From: Megalonaias nervosa
Taxonomy: Eukaryota; Mollusca; Bivalvia; Unionida; Unionidae
Reading direction: 5' to 3'
DNA length: 64,000 bases
Assembly: GCA_016617855.1 (NCBI GenBank)
Contig: JAECUM010000797.1
Location: 124,001-188,000, forward strand
The notes under the pieces were generated by a model. That model saw nothing but the letters and a program-made list of their open reading frames with translations, was not told the origin of the DNA and made no database searches. Below, piece after piece: positions 49,816 to 60,240 of the stretch. The position numbers were made by a program, and so were the translations under genes. How positions within the stretch are numbered: the stretch's first letter is position 1; each line of letters opens with the position of its first letter.

Positions 49816-50214
49816 TAAGAAATGATTACCTTATTGTTTTCATTGATGTAACGGAGATGGTCCGTTGCAACAGGTTTAAAATTACTAATCGTACTGCAAA
49901 GTTTTATTAATAGACGCTGAAAGGTATTTTGATTTCAAGAAGTGGAAGTAAGCCCCCCACCCGGACCACACCTCAACCCAATTATTCACTTTTCATTCCA
50001 AGTTATCTTTAGTTGATGGCAGGGTAAAACCACCTCCATCATGTAAAATTACTAGCAGTATCTTTGTAGATTGGGTAGTTTGATTGGCCCTGACATTTTG
50101 CAGGTTAAAGCATTAATCATTCTGGAAAAAGAGAAAATTCCCAAAGATGAAATTTTAATTGTTGCTATTCAAGTCTGATCTGGTATCATTGACTAATTAA
50201 ATTTCCTATTTCAG
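49816..50214 (+). other. End of intron 5, nothing recognised
   Basis: AT-rich intron to the CCTATTTCAG acceptor. No element seen. Confidence 0.6.
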
Positions 50215-50323
50215 TATCATCAACTCCCTTGTGATTGTTTTGTTCCTGTCTGGATTGGTGGCCATGATCATGTTCAGGACACTGCACAAGGACATTGCTA
50301 GATATAACCAGATGGACAGCTCT
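50215..50323 (+). CDS. TM9SF2-like: TM9SF2-like gene, internal exon (first membrane helix)
   Basis: The first base completes Ser (AG|T) from exon 33099-33178, restoring the family text QW(F/L)SI. The exon then reads [18 protein letters not shown] and [17 protein letters not shown] and ends in phase 0 at GTGAGT, 50324. The hydrophobic run is the first transmembrane helix after the lumenal domain. [14 protein letters not shown] is the cytosolic loop, almost identical to animal TM9SF2. TM9SF4 has RTLRKDIANYNK here, which supports the TM9SF2 assignment. Confidence 0.97.
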
Positions 50324-50946
50324 GTGAGTAAATGTCCTTATAGCTTTGTATGTCACTTGCAGCAGGGTCAATTTCATTTGGTCTTCATGTTTCATCTGCC
50401 CGTCATGAGCAGGATTGAACAAAAACCAATCAAAGTAGACAAGTGAAATCTGGCTAGAATATTTGTATACACGTGGACATTGACCTGAACCCAGTATTCA
50501 AGCCATAACAAAATGTTTTAAATTTTTCTGCACACGAATGAACTTTCTTGGCTTTTGATTTTTCACAAAAACCTTGTTGGTACATAATCTAGAAAAAATA
50601 ACACCTGAGGTTGACAGATAGGAATTTGGTATACTTCTTTGTTAAGGTTTTTTTTTTATTTTCTGTCCCTCACTTTTTCAAAGAAAAGCGGGGGACATAG
50701 TGTCCATGCCAACATCTGTCCATAATCATTTCTCTATGCTCATTAACTTGAAAACTGTTTGAGATTAGAGGATGATACTTTGTGTTGATCACTGTGAAGC
50801 TTGTTGCATACTCTGGTCATCATCTGAAGAAGCACAGATTGACAAAACTTTGACCTTCTATGAGTTGGTAAAATGTTATTGACCTTTTTGACCCATGGCT
50901 GGATACAGTGTATGACAGAATTTTCTGAATATAACTACTCTTGCAG
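50324..50946 (+). repeat. Intron 6 start with one type 2 repeat unit
   Basis: About 50655-50830 matches a unit of the 19846-20520 array (GGGGGACATAGTGTCC followed by AACTGTTTGAGATTAGAGGATG). Upstream of that is plain intron with a T run near 50648. Confidence 0.6.
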
Positions 50947-51195
50947 GGGCCCCGAGTGGCCGAGTGGTCTAAAGCGCTCTCCGTTACAGATCACTGCCAT
51001 CTCACCTCTGTCTGCGTGGGTTCGAGTCTAGGATTCGGCGAATGTGGATATGTGAGAAAGCTTGCCAGTAGCTTCTCGTGGGTCGGTGGTTCTTTCTGGG
51101 GATTTCCCGGTTTCTTCCTCCACCATTAATACTGGCCGCCATGTATAGCCTATCGTGTGCTGAAAAATGGCGTTAAGCCCCACAACAACAACAAC
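50947..51195 (+). mobile_element. tRNA-headed SINE, (CAA)n tail, 14-bp target duplication
   Basis: Complete copy with GGCCCCGAGTGGCCGAGTGG (A-box region, tRNA-Leu/Ser-like), B box GGTTCGAGTCT, body GTGAGAAAGCTTGCCAGTAG and a (CAA)n tail. It is flanked by a perfect 14-bp duplication AACTACTCTTGCAG (50933-50946 and 51196-51209). It differs from the 57102-57354 copy at only a handful of sites, so the family was active fairly recently. The short open frame through it (50941-51129) is SINE sequence, not a gene. Confidence 0.95.
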
Positions 51196-51209
51196 AACTA
51201 CTCTTGCAG

Positions 51210-52920
51210 TTTTCAGTGGAGAGATGTAAAACTTAACACAGTATTTTCATCTTGGCAAGATATGCATGGTGTCATTATTATTCTTCACACCAATTACAGA
51301 AGTTTGTACTTGTTTGAAGGAGTAAGGGTGGGATGCAGGAAAAGTATGGTTTATCTATGATGGCATTATTCATCTTGTTTTCAAACAATATCTTATTATA
51401 TGATCATTTTGTATTTTACATGTATTGAGCAGCTTTGAGAGATATTAACAGTGTTCCAAGTTGTGAGCTAAATGGTTGCATTTGTGACTAAAAGTTGGCA
51501 TCTGTGAGTAAAATCTTCAACCAATTGCCATATGGTGACCTTAAGAATCAAAATCCAGCAACTAGAAAATAATTAAATAATTACCACCTAATTACAAGCA
51601 CACTACCATATTTTATGCTAAAATTAGTTTGATGCAGTTTCACAGCATAATTCTGTTTTGATTGTGAGACTGCTGGTTCCATCATTAATGAATTATTTTT
51701 ACATGTGGCAGACCTGGTGCAGTTCACAGTGATCAGACATAAGTGATCAGTTTTAATACATGATCTATGCAATCATTTCAACTGAATGGTTTATATCCAG
51801 AAAAATATGCAGATGGAAACAAATACAGCAAAATTAATTGTCAATGCAATTACTGGCACCTGAATAGCCATAAGCACAGGTTTGGTTAAGGCTTTATTAA
51901 AAAGATTATCATCCAAAGAAAAGGAAGGTAAACATTCTTTATCAGTACATTAGAGGCAAGGCAAGGCAATATACAGAGGCATGCTTTAGAGAACTCCAAT
52001 CAGTGAATTTTAATGGCTGGCCTGGGGTTGAAGCAAAAGATAACTGCTTACGGTTCTCTCAGATCCAGATACATTATTAATAATAATCTCATGCTTTTTA
52101 TAATTACTTTTTAAATTACCTTTCTTAAAACCTTCACTGTTATCACCTTCAGCAGTTAATTTCTCATTTGACTGATTTCTGTTCTCTTTGTCCATAGCAA
52201 TTAAATTTTTAGGGTTTGGCAACCTAATGACCAACATTGTCAGGCAGGTCACTTTGTGGTTGCTAAGTTTTTAATTCTTTGTTTAATTCTTGAAGCGCTT
52301 TGTTGATTATCATTTTAAAAGCTGTAATAGTTATACTTGTCTCTATTGCATACCTTTTCTGGGATGCAAGTCTCAACATCCAAGCTAATATATTCCATCC
52401 TTCTCTTCTAGACTGCTAAAACAGCCAGAGTACAGTACCAGTTTGACTTCCACATCATATGCCCATCATAGTTTTCTTCCTTTATCCTTTTGACATACGT
52501 TGTATGCAGCGGATGTACGCATATTTGCTTGGTGAACAAAAATTCATTACTTATGTTATTATAGTTTTAGCGACGGTTTTGGAAATTTCTTTCAAATTGT
52601 CTAGGAATGGCTAATTTTGTCATTTATGTGCAGTGTTGATGCACAAATGACCAAAAATGCAAGGAATATTCAAATTTGGTGATGTCTTCAAACAATTCAC
52701 CTATTAACATGTATTTTGGCAACTCAGTTAAATTGTTGTAATGGTCAGGTGTAAATCCCCATAATTCTTGCTCCAGTTGAGTGCTAAATGAGCTATCTTG
52801 GTAGAATTTAGGTGTTTTTTCACATTGCTAATACAACAATGCTCAAGCAGTTGTGTTGACTCTTAATTCTAGTGACAGGGTAGGCATATTCCATCAATTG
52901 TTAGTTTTGACTTCTTCTGC
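51210..52920 (+). other. Intron 6, nothing recognised
   Basis: AT-rich intron without recognisable element or coding similarity. The minus-strand open frame 52010-52252 is Lys/Asn-rich and shows no domain. Confidence 0.55.
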
Positions 52921-52949
52921 TATTTGCATAAATATATTTTAGCATATGA

Positions 52950-53110
52950 TGTCACAGGTTTGGGCAAGTGTGAGCACAAGAAAACCCCTCCAGACACTCA
53001 CACTTCATGTTTAGCATGCACTGGATGTGTGCATGTGGATGGTTGTCAGAGTGACATTCATTGTAGAACTTGGCAGAAAGTTGATGCACATAAAAGAGGA
53101 GGAAGAAACA
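52950..53110 (+). pseudogene. Gag-like Cys-rich zinc-finger fragment
   Basis: Within the open frame 52924-53205, the text PPDTHTSCLACTGC...DGCQSDIHCRTWQKV follows the pattern DPHxxCxxCRGxxCxxDxxCxxCxxW. That pattern is common in ORF1 (gag-like) proteins of animal retroelements, including DIRS relatives. Five Cys, one His and the Trp line up. No other part of an element is adjacent, so it is an isolated fragment. A host zinc-finger exon is possible but less likely, as no splice sites frame it. Confidence 0.42.
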
Positions 53111-53166
53111 CCCCTTTCCCTCCTTGTCTTCTGTGGATGATGCCCTCATGGGGAATTAAAAAAAAA

Positions 53167-53388
53167 ACTGCAAATAATAATAGCAATAAAAAATGCAATG
53201 AATGATGCAGATAATAATAACAATAAAAATGCAATGAATGATACAAATAATAATAACAACAAAAAATGCAATGAATGAGGCAAATGATAATATCAATAAA
53301 AAATGCAATGAACGATGTAAATAATAATGACAATAAAAATGCAGTGAATGATGAAAATAATAATAACAATAAAAAATGCAATTACCAT
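53167..53388 (+). repeat. 37-bp AT-rich minisatellite, six copies
   Basis: The unit contains ATAATAATAACAATAAAAAATGCAATGAATGATGCAA with small indels. The minus strand is open in two frames because the unit lacks stops there, giving long artificial Phe/Leu/Ile-Tyr peptides that should not be annotated. Confidence 0.92.
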
Positions 53389-53680
53389 ACTTGTGATAGA
53401 TCGGGGTCAACCAGTGCAATGGGATTCTTGACCTTACAAGTGATAGATCAGGGTCAGCCAGTATAATGTTGTCCATGACTGTACTTGTGACATATCAGGG
53501 TCAGCCAGTGTAATGGGATACATGACTGTACTTGTGACATATCAGGGTCAGCCAGTGTAATGGGATACATGACTGTACTTGTGACATATCAGGGTAAGCC
53601 AGTGTGATGGGATACATAACCATTCTAATAATCAGGGTTAATCATTATAGTGGGATCCATTACTGCATTTGTGATGTAAC
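53389..53680 (+). repeat. 47-bp minisatellite, five copies plus a decayed sixth
   Basis: The unit begins ACTTGTGACATATCAGGGTC and ends ATACATGACTGT. Copies 3 and 4 are identical, and outer copies are more diverged, the usual pattern of internal expansion. It starts exactly where the 37-bp array stops, about 100 bp before the next exon's polypyrimidine region. Confidence 0.93.
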
Positions 53681-53787
53681 ATGGATGATGCTATACTAAA
53701 GTGCTTTGTCAGAACCACTTATATTAACTAAATAATAGGATAAACTTTAGCAAAATGATACTCAGCTGTCTGATTTTACTTCCTCAG

Positions 53788-53917
53788 GATTATGCCCAGA
53801 AGAAGTTTTGCTGGAAGCTGGTCCATGATGTGTTCAGGCCTCCCAGGAAAGGCATGCTACTGGCTGTGCTAAATGGATCTGGAATTCAAATCTTCTTTAT
53901 GACAATGATCACTCTAG
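53788..53917 (+). CDS. TM9SF2-like: TM9SF2-like gene, internal exon (cytosolic loop and next helix)
   Basis: After TTACTTCCTCAG, the exon reads DYAQKKFCWKLVHDVFRPPR, then KGMLLAVLNGSGIQIFF and MTMITL. It ends one base into a codon at GTAAGA, 53918. The family text is [35 protein letters not shown]. The exon clearly belongs to TM9SF2, but the Gly of the near-invariant HGD is missing (CAT GAT at 53824-53829), and the FGW Gly reads Cys. The remaining exons, encoding the following helices, were not found before 64000. Confidence 0.95.
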
Positions 53918-55555
53918 GTAAGACAGACAGAAAAAGTACTCTCCCTCTGTTGAGCTCAAGTTTGCCAAATATCTTCTTGTTATTAGCTGTCTGTAGACCA
54001 CAAGCAAGGTACTGGCATCACACTTCCAGTGATGCTTTCCTTGTGGGTCCAGGTGTCAGCACTGAGTTCCAATACTCCTGCTATAAAGAGGTTATGTTAC
54101 GCTCTTAATCTGTCTGTCTTATACCAGTTTTGATCCCACAGAATAACTTGAATTGTGCACAATCCAGTTACCAAGCTTTGTGCGTGTAGCTTGGGGTCAA
54201 GATGAACTCTGTCAGTTTGGTGTCAGAAGTTCAGAGAATTAGGTCAGTAGCTAAAAGAAGAATTTTAAAATGGTTTCCACACAATAAATAGAATTCTACA
54301 CCATCTACAGATGCCAAACTTTGTAGATGGCTGGTACTTGTAAAGGAAGAAGTCTATCAGAGAGCTCAAGGGTCAAGATAACTGACAGAAAAAAAAACAA
54401 CGTAATTTCTGCACAATGACTTGAATGAAAAGCTCACATTTGGGGTAAGTAAGAACCATATCTACATGGGGTTCGAAGGTGATGATCACTATGACAGATG
54501 GAAGAAAAAGGGGTTTCTGCAGAAACATTTCAGTAATGTACATATTGAAGTATTTGTGCAGATGTATAATGTGCTGTTCACAGTATTGTTACTTATTATA
54601 TGCTCATTTTTGTCTCCGTTAAGTTTACATTGTCAGAACTGTGCAATATTTTACCATATTGCACTCACGTGCATGACACTAGTGATAGACACCAGACAGA
54701 TCATAAAATTGCTGGGTCCCTACAAATAACATTCAAGTGACAAGGCATAAACTCATCTTTAGCTGGTAATAAGAATGGCAAAAAAATATACTTACAGTTT
54801 TACATCCTGAATTTCCTCAAAATGTACTTTCTTTGTTCTCAAATCCGAATTACATGAGCCATGTCATGGGTTCTCAAGCTTTATTACACATTTCAAAATT
54901 GTTCTGTAATTTCAACTATATTCCAAGCGCAGTTACATCCTCCTTACTGCATTCAAAATGAAATAAACATTATATTCCATAGCATCTTTTTGGTAATTGC
55001 AATTGAAAGACTTAATATTTTTCCTACATTATGATTTCAAACATTCAATGACAGAACAGAAACACACTTGCAGATGTCAACATGCTGCTCCCTCACTGCT
55101 GAAATCAGATGTACTTCATGTAAAATTGACACAGATAAATCCAGTCCATAATCATGAAATTTCGTAGAATCAACAAAAATTCCAGAATCTATTCATTCCA
55201 GACCAAATGGAAAAGGTTGTTACAATGCGCATTCATTCACAATATGACTCTAAATTTCATAAATTTTAATAAAGAAAACGTAAAAGAAAAACAATGTGAG
55301 TGTTGTTTGTTTACACTTTTTTCCTAGATGCAGATTTGCTAAGAACAAGAGTTCAGGTAAGAATGAATCGTTTGTGTATATGAAATCGAGTTCAACTTTT
55401 TTTGTTCTAATTTATGCTCCAGCAAAGTTTGTTTTTTTTTATTAAATGCCAAGGTTGATTTGCCATTCATGCTCATTACATGACTTCTTTTGGCAAAATA
55501 ACGTTCAATGAGCACAGTAGAAACTATACATTGTAATTATGTAAAAGTATAATCA
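53918..55555 (+). other. Start of last intron, with a short degenerate repeat
   Basis: At about 54130-54460 two related units recur (TTTTGATCCCACAGAATAACTTGAATTGTGCAC and TTTCTGCACAATGACTTGAATG, each with CCA(A/G)CTTTG(T)-like text and GGTCAAGAT). This is a fifth type of ~140-150 bp repeat, in degraded form. Otherwise nothing is recognised. Confidence 0.5.
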
Positions 55556-55596
55556 GAGAGAGAGAGAGAGAGAGATTGAGAGAGAGAGAGAGAGAG
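55556..55596 (+). repeat. (GA)n microsatellite
   Basis: AGAGAG run interrupted once by ATTGAG. Confidence 0.95.
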
Positions 55597-55719
55597 ATAC
55601 CAGTAGATATGATGGTACAGAGTGATTGATAAACATGCTAATTCTGATACCGAACATCTATTTACACAGCAGTAATTTCTAACGTAATGCAAGTACTTCT
55701 GAACAAACTTGAATGCCGC

Positions 55720-57500
55720 TAATTTAATTTAAATCCTTCAATCTGTCCACATTCTTAATTGCCCACTCATCCTCCTCAGGCTCAAATCGATCAAATTCAT
55801 CCTATTTACTGTCGCTGCCATTTTCATCGCATTCGGTATCTCTTATGATATTGTCCTCACATCCATTCAAGTTACTGTCAATACCACAATCTTTTAAATG
55901 ATTTTCAGATCAGATCTGGCTTATCCTGAAGCAATTCGACTGCTTTCACAATCCTGTCCACAACTGTTCATTTATCTGCACTCTTGTCATTTTCCTTGGA
56001 AAGGCCCTCTGCAGCTTTACAAATAAAATTTGTCCCACTTTTTCTCATGTCGAACTTGACTGGTTTATTAACACTGACGCCTAGTGCATACACACAGGTG
56101 CATACACCCAGAATAACTGCAGGCACCATGTTACCCCTTCTCAAAGCCTTTTTTACAGCATCTGTAATATGCGCCGAGAATGAATCCATCATCAAAAGAG
56201 AGTGTTCCTATCCTGTATACTTGAGATATATCTCTTTAATCCACTGCAGCATCACCTACTCATCAACCCAACCCTTCTCCTGCACACATAAGATCCATCC
56301 TTTTGGTGCCTGAATATCTTTTAGCTCCTGCACACCATGAAAAATTATCATGGGAAGCAACACATTTCATGCTGCGGAAACTGCAAAGTGCTAAAGTTAG
56401 ATGCTTTTTATCCACACAAGTCGTATGAATTCTCACACTTTTAACACCTTTCTTATCAATAGTTCATCCAGGATTGACATCAAAGTACATAGGAGTTTCA
56501 TCCATGTTAATTATCTTATTGTCTTCTAAATTGTCTGCTTCTCTTCTTGCCTTTATGAATTCATGGAATAATTTTATTTTCTCCTACAAATCTTTTGGGA
56601 GACGCTGGGCCATCGTTGTCCATGAACGAAGCACAAGGTTGTGTCACTTTAAAAAACCTGTTGCCCAGTTCCTACTTGCGTGCAAAACAATTTCTGGACA
56701 TTCGCTTGACACCAATTCTTTGTCATAAGTGCATATAGTGTCCACACTAACAGGTATCTGCAGATTGCACTGGAGAAGAACCCACTTTGCAATTTTTCCA
56801 TCTAACTCATTGCCATATGATACTTTTCTCCCACTCTTTGCTAAATGTCCCATTCATTCAACTGCTGAGAAAAATCTATTTTTGACCAATTTGCAATGGT
56901 TGATTTGGGGATTTTGAAACGTCTTGCTGTTTTTCAAATTCCACGCAATTTTGTGAAATTTACAACTTCCTCCTTTTGCATTGATGTAAAATGCTTGTAA
57001 TGCCCTTGCCTGACATCATCATTTTCATAGGCATCATCTCTCACCTGACTAGGGTCTCCAATTTCGTGTTTATTTTTGTAGCTGGTTCATTTTCTTTTAG
57101 AGGGGGCCCCGAGTGGCCGAGTGGTCTAAAGCGCTCTCCGTTACGGATCACTGCCATCTCACCTCTGTCTGCGTGGGTTCGAGTCTAGGATTTGGCGAAT
57201 GTGGATATGTGAGAAAGCTTGCCAGTAGCTTCTTGTGGGTCGGTGGTTCTTTCCGTGGATTTCCCGGTTTCTTCCTCCACCATTAATACTGGCCGCCATG
57301 GATAGCCTATCGTGTGCTGAAAAATGGCGTTAAGCCCCACAACAACAACAACAACATTTTCTTTTAGATCACACTCCTCCTCTCTAGCAGACTTTTTTGG
57401 TCGACCTATGGGCCTTTTAGGTGAAGCTTTAGGCAACGGATTTTCTTTCCATGCATGAGGCAAGGCCTCTTCACTACTTGAGTATAGCACTACAAACTTA
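55720..57500 (-). pseudogene. Pogo/Tigger-type transposase, dead, SINE-interrupted
   Basis: Minus-strand transposase of the pogo/Tigger/JRK group. In order: a basic SPKRPIGRPKKSAREEECDL segment (about 57360-57430); after the SINE, an HTH piece (TARRFKIPKSTIANW); a second DNA-binding region (GRKVSYGNELDGKIAKWVL; NWATGFLKRHNLVLRS); then the DDE core. NMDETPMYFD (about 56490) holds the first Asp, MMDSFSAHITDAVKKALRR (about 56185-56130) the second. The third, in the family's QPLDVSVNKP, reads ALGVSVNKP with Gly (codon at 56079-56081). Stops and frameshifts are also present. The terminal inverted repeats were not found. Antisense to the host gene. Confidence 0.88.
57102..57354 (+). mobile_element. 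tRNA-headed SINE nested in the pogo element
   Basis: Near-identical to the copy at 50947-51195: same A and B boxes, body and (CAA)n tail. It is flanked by the 14-bp duplication CATTTTCTTTTAGA (57088-57101 and 57355-57368). The host peptide DLKEN (minus strand) is repeated across the insertion, so it entered after the transposase gene arrived. Its tail produces a run of Val codons on the minus strand inside the broken frame. Confidence 0.96.
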
Positions 57501-57629
57501 TCCGTAACAGCCGATATCTATAATGGTTTATTTTGTTTTATTTGTATTCCCCTTTGTATATGCTATGTATGCGATAACAATGTCTGCGAGGAATCACTTT
57601 TTGTGAAAATGTATCAGAAGTTTAGTTAT

Positions 57630-58360
57630 CCTTTCAAATTGCTCCATTGTTTCTATTTATTTTCAAAATTCCAGTGAAAACTGGTAGAAAGAAATCATAG
57701 TTGGCTTCCCTATGTTGGCCAACTTTGTATACATATGTATAGTTGAAAAAAAAAAGAAATCTCCATGCTTAAAGGAATCCAGAGTCTGTTTCCAGGGTTG
57801 GCTTGCTTTGTAATAAATTAACCTTTGTATTTAATATCCTACCAGTAAGTTCAAACAACGAGTTTATAGCTGTTTCAGGGTGTGTTTATTCAACACCTGG
57901 GCTTTCATTTCTTTGCCATCTGTAGTCATGATTTACACAAACAGGCATTGAGTTTTTCAGTTTAAATAGTATTCACAGCATTAACTTGCTTTAATAATAC
58001 TTTTGTAACCCATGGAAGCAAAAAGATTATCATTTGTACTCGTAGCGAATATATTTTCTAATAATGATTTTTATTTGCGAGATATCGTCATATTGCTAAT
58101 GTGGATAGAATACACTCTTGGTTATTTTGTACCTTACACTGTGTCACGTGTGAATAGCAGGTGCCTTTGAGCAATAGGGTTATTTCTCACTCTCTCTCTC
58201 ATTCATTTGTGATTTTACTGGATCCAGTTTTCATTCTCATAACATTCAAACCTTTGAGGACTATCAAACATGATTCATTTCTCAATATTCATGTCAATGA
58301 CCAATTTGTCGTGTTATCTGATGAAAGCAATAAAACTGGATTCATGTGATACATGTATGG
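57630..58360 (+). repeat. Family A copy A4, internally deleted
   Basis: 57630-58090 follows A1 5700-6250 (TTATTTTCAAAATTCCAGTG, GAATCCAGAGT, GGCTTGCTTTGTAATAAA, CAACGAGTTTAT). After a gap, 58160-58330 follows A1 9220-9390 (GGTGCCTTTGAGCAAT, CATTTGTGATTTTACTGGATC, AACCTTTGAGGAC, ATTCATGTCAATGA). About 3 kb present in A1 is missing between these parts. The open frame 58161-58349 is not conserved in A1. Confidence 0.72.
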
Positions 58361-59459
58361 AGTTTGTGGATATATTTTTCCTTAATAAATTGCTCATATA
58401 AAAAAAAAGAAGTGAATAAATAATAAATGATAACAGTACAAGGTTAGCTTCTTTCATTTTATTATCAAATATGCAGTTTATTTATCTGTTGTATTGAAAC
58501 ATGCAGCGTGGTCGGTTGCGGGGGGCAGGGGCGCACAAATTGAACACAATTTATTTTATTCCCTAAGTCTTGGGACACATGATGTAGGTTAAAAAAAAAT
58601 ACACCATAAGTTCTGGGACACAAAAAAAAAAAAAATTTTGTGTCCCACTATATATCGTAAATACGGTTATGATGGATACTTATCTGTTACAGTTGACAAA
58701 TTATCTCCTTCAACCACTCGGACATCCCATGGGTAGTTTTGTCCAGGTGTTTTCTGTTATGCATGGTCTAGTGTGGTGGGGGAACAGACTGTGTCTGTGT
58801 TCTATAATCTGAAGCCTCCAGAACTCTCTAGAAAGATTCATCTATGGAAGAATCAATTTTTGTTATACAGACATGAGTAATTTCATCCAAGAAATGGCAA
58901 TTACACAGTAGTGACAGGTTAGTATTAAATCAGTAAAATTAGTTTACCCCTTCTCACCTTTTTTGATAAACCTAGATTTTCAAATTTATATATCTCATCA
59001 CTATAGATCTTATCAATGCACCTTCACATGTTTGCTTTGTTTTATCCTGTTCTGAATTTTATATACCCAGAAATGTCATCTTTTTAAATCTGATAATCTC
59101 TTAACCTAAACCCTCTAAGTTTCAAAGCAAAAACATACATGAAATATGTTCATTGCAGCAGTGATTTAAAAATACTGCTGGTTAAGAAATAAGTTTAAGT
59201 GGATCTTTCAAAGGCATTGATAAAAGAATCCCAAAAGAACTTGAAAGCAAACTTGATTTGCCATGTACAAGTGATGATTTTAATGGGTTTTTCTCTGCTG
59301 ATCATGCATAGAACTATTTTTGCAATTGTATATTGTAGATTGCCCATCATCTGTTGTCAGCATTCCATCCTTCCTTTAGCACAAAATTTGTTGTTGCTAA
59401 TACCCCTAAACTGAGGAGTCCCATTTTATACACACTTCCATCCCATAGTCAAGTTCATC
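58361..59459 (+). other. Last intron, non-coding, with a short inverted motif
   Basis: Around 58565-58640, CTTGGGACACA, CTGGGACACAAAA and TTTTGTGTCCCA occur close together, suggesting the end of a small inverted-repeat element. The remainder shows nothing recognisable. Confidence 0.45.
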
Positions 59460-60240
59460 ATCAATGAAATGCTTAGTCATTCAGAAAGGCCACCACAGGA
59501 GCCATCATGAAAATTTTGTTATTGCTCCTCTTCTTGAATGGCTGGTCTTATAAACATGGAAATTTCACTAAGGACGTCTTATGATGTCTAGATGGTCCTA
59601 AATGAAAACGGTGCCAATATAATATCTAATATGGTCACAGTGGCCATCTTGAAATCTTTATATCATTACTCCTCCTGAATTAGTTGCTCCTAAATGATTA
59701 TGGGGTTGATGTGCTGTCCAATATGGTAGCAACAGTGGTAATCTTGAAAAATGTTTTATTGCTACTCTTTCTAATAGAATCCAGCAGAAGATTTCTTACG
59801 CAGTCTAATTGGTCCTAAATGAAAATAGTTTTGATCTGATGACCAGTATGACCACCAGATCAGCCATCTTGAAAATCTCCTTATCATTACCCCTCCTTAA
59901 TAGATGGTCATATCAACATGAGATTTCAACTGAAAGACTTTTGATATTATCTAGATGGTCCTAATTGAAAATGGTGCTGATCTGATGTCCAATGTGGCTG
60001 CCACATTGGCCGTTTTTAAAATCTTGCTTATCCTTCTGAAAAGTCGTATTGCCATGAGGTTTTCACTTGAAGACTTCATAATATGTATATTTAGTCCAAA
60101 ATGAAAATGGTGCCAATCTGATGTTCATTATGGCTGCCACAGTGTCCATTTTTAAAATCTTGTTATTGCTAATCTTCTGAATATAAACTAATATTACCAT
60201 GAGGTTTTGATTTAAAGACTTCATAAATTCCTGAAAACAC
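59460..60240 (+). repeat. Degenerate tandem array, period about 145 bp (type 1)
   Basis: Same family and orientation as 17189-18450. GCCATC(A/T)TGAAAAT-like words occur at about 59503, 59643, 59735, 59860, 60008 and 60143, with CCTAAATGAAAA(C/T)GGTGC, GATGTCTAGATGGTCC and CATATCAACATG(A/G) between them. Five or six units, some shortened. Confidence 0.83.

Noticed and set aside
50947..51020. Possible tRNA gene (A and B boxes present)
   Set aside because: The head is followed directly by the SINE body and tail, the acceptor and anticodon stems do not fold into a clean cloverleaf by eye, and a target duplication brackets the whole unit.
50941..51129. Open frame containing RVAEWSKALSVTDHCHLTS
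   Set aside because: It is the translation of the tRNA-like head and body of a SINE; similar text appears in the other SINE copies.
53058..53476. Two overlapping minus-strand open frames of about 106 codons with Phe/Leu/Ile-Tyr repeats
   Set aside because: They are translations of the 37-bp minisatellite and reflect its lack of stop codons on that strand.
55329..55357. 29-nt candidate microexon (CCTAG acceptor, GTAAGA donor) after the last TM9SF2-like exon
   Set aside because: It encodes DADLLRTRVQ if joined to the preceding exon, which does not fit the TLFFACLGFLSP text expected there, and its length would change the phase of the next exon.
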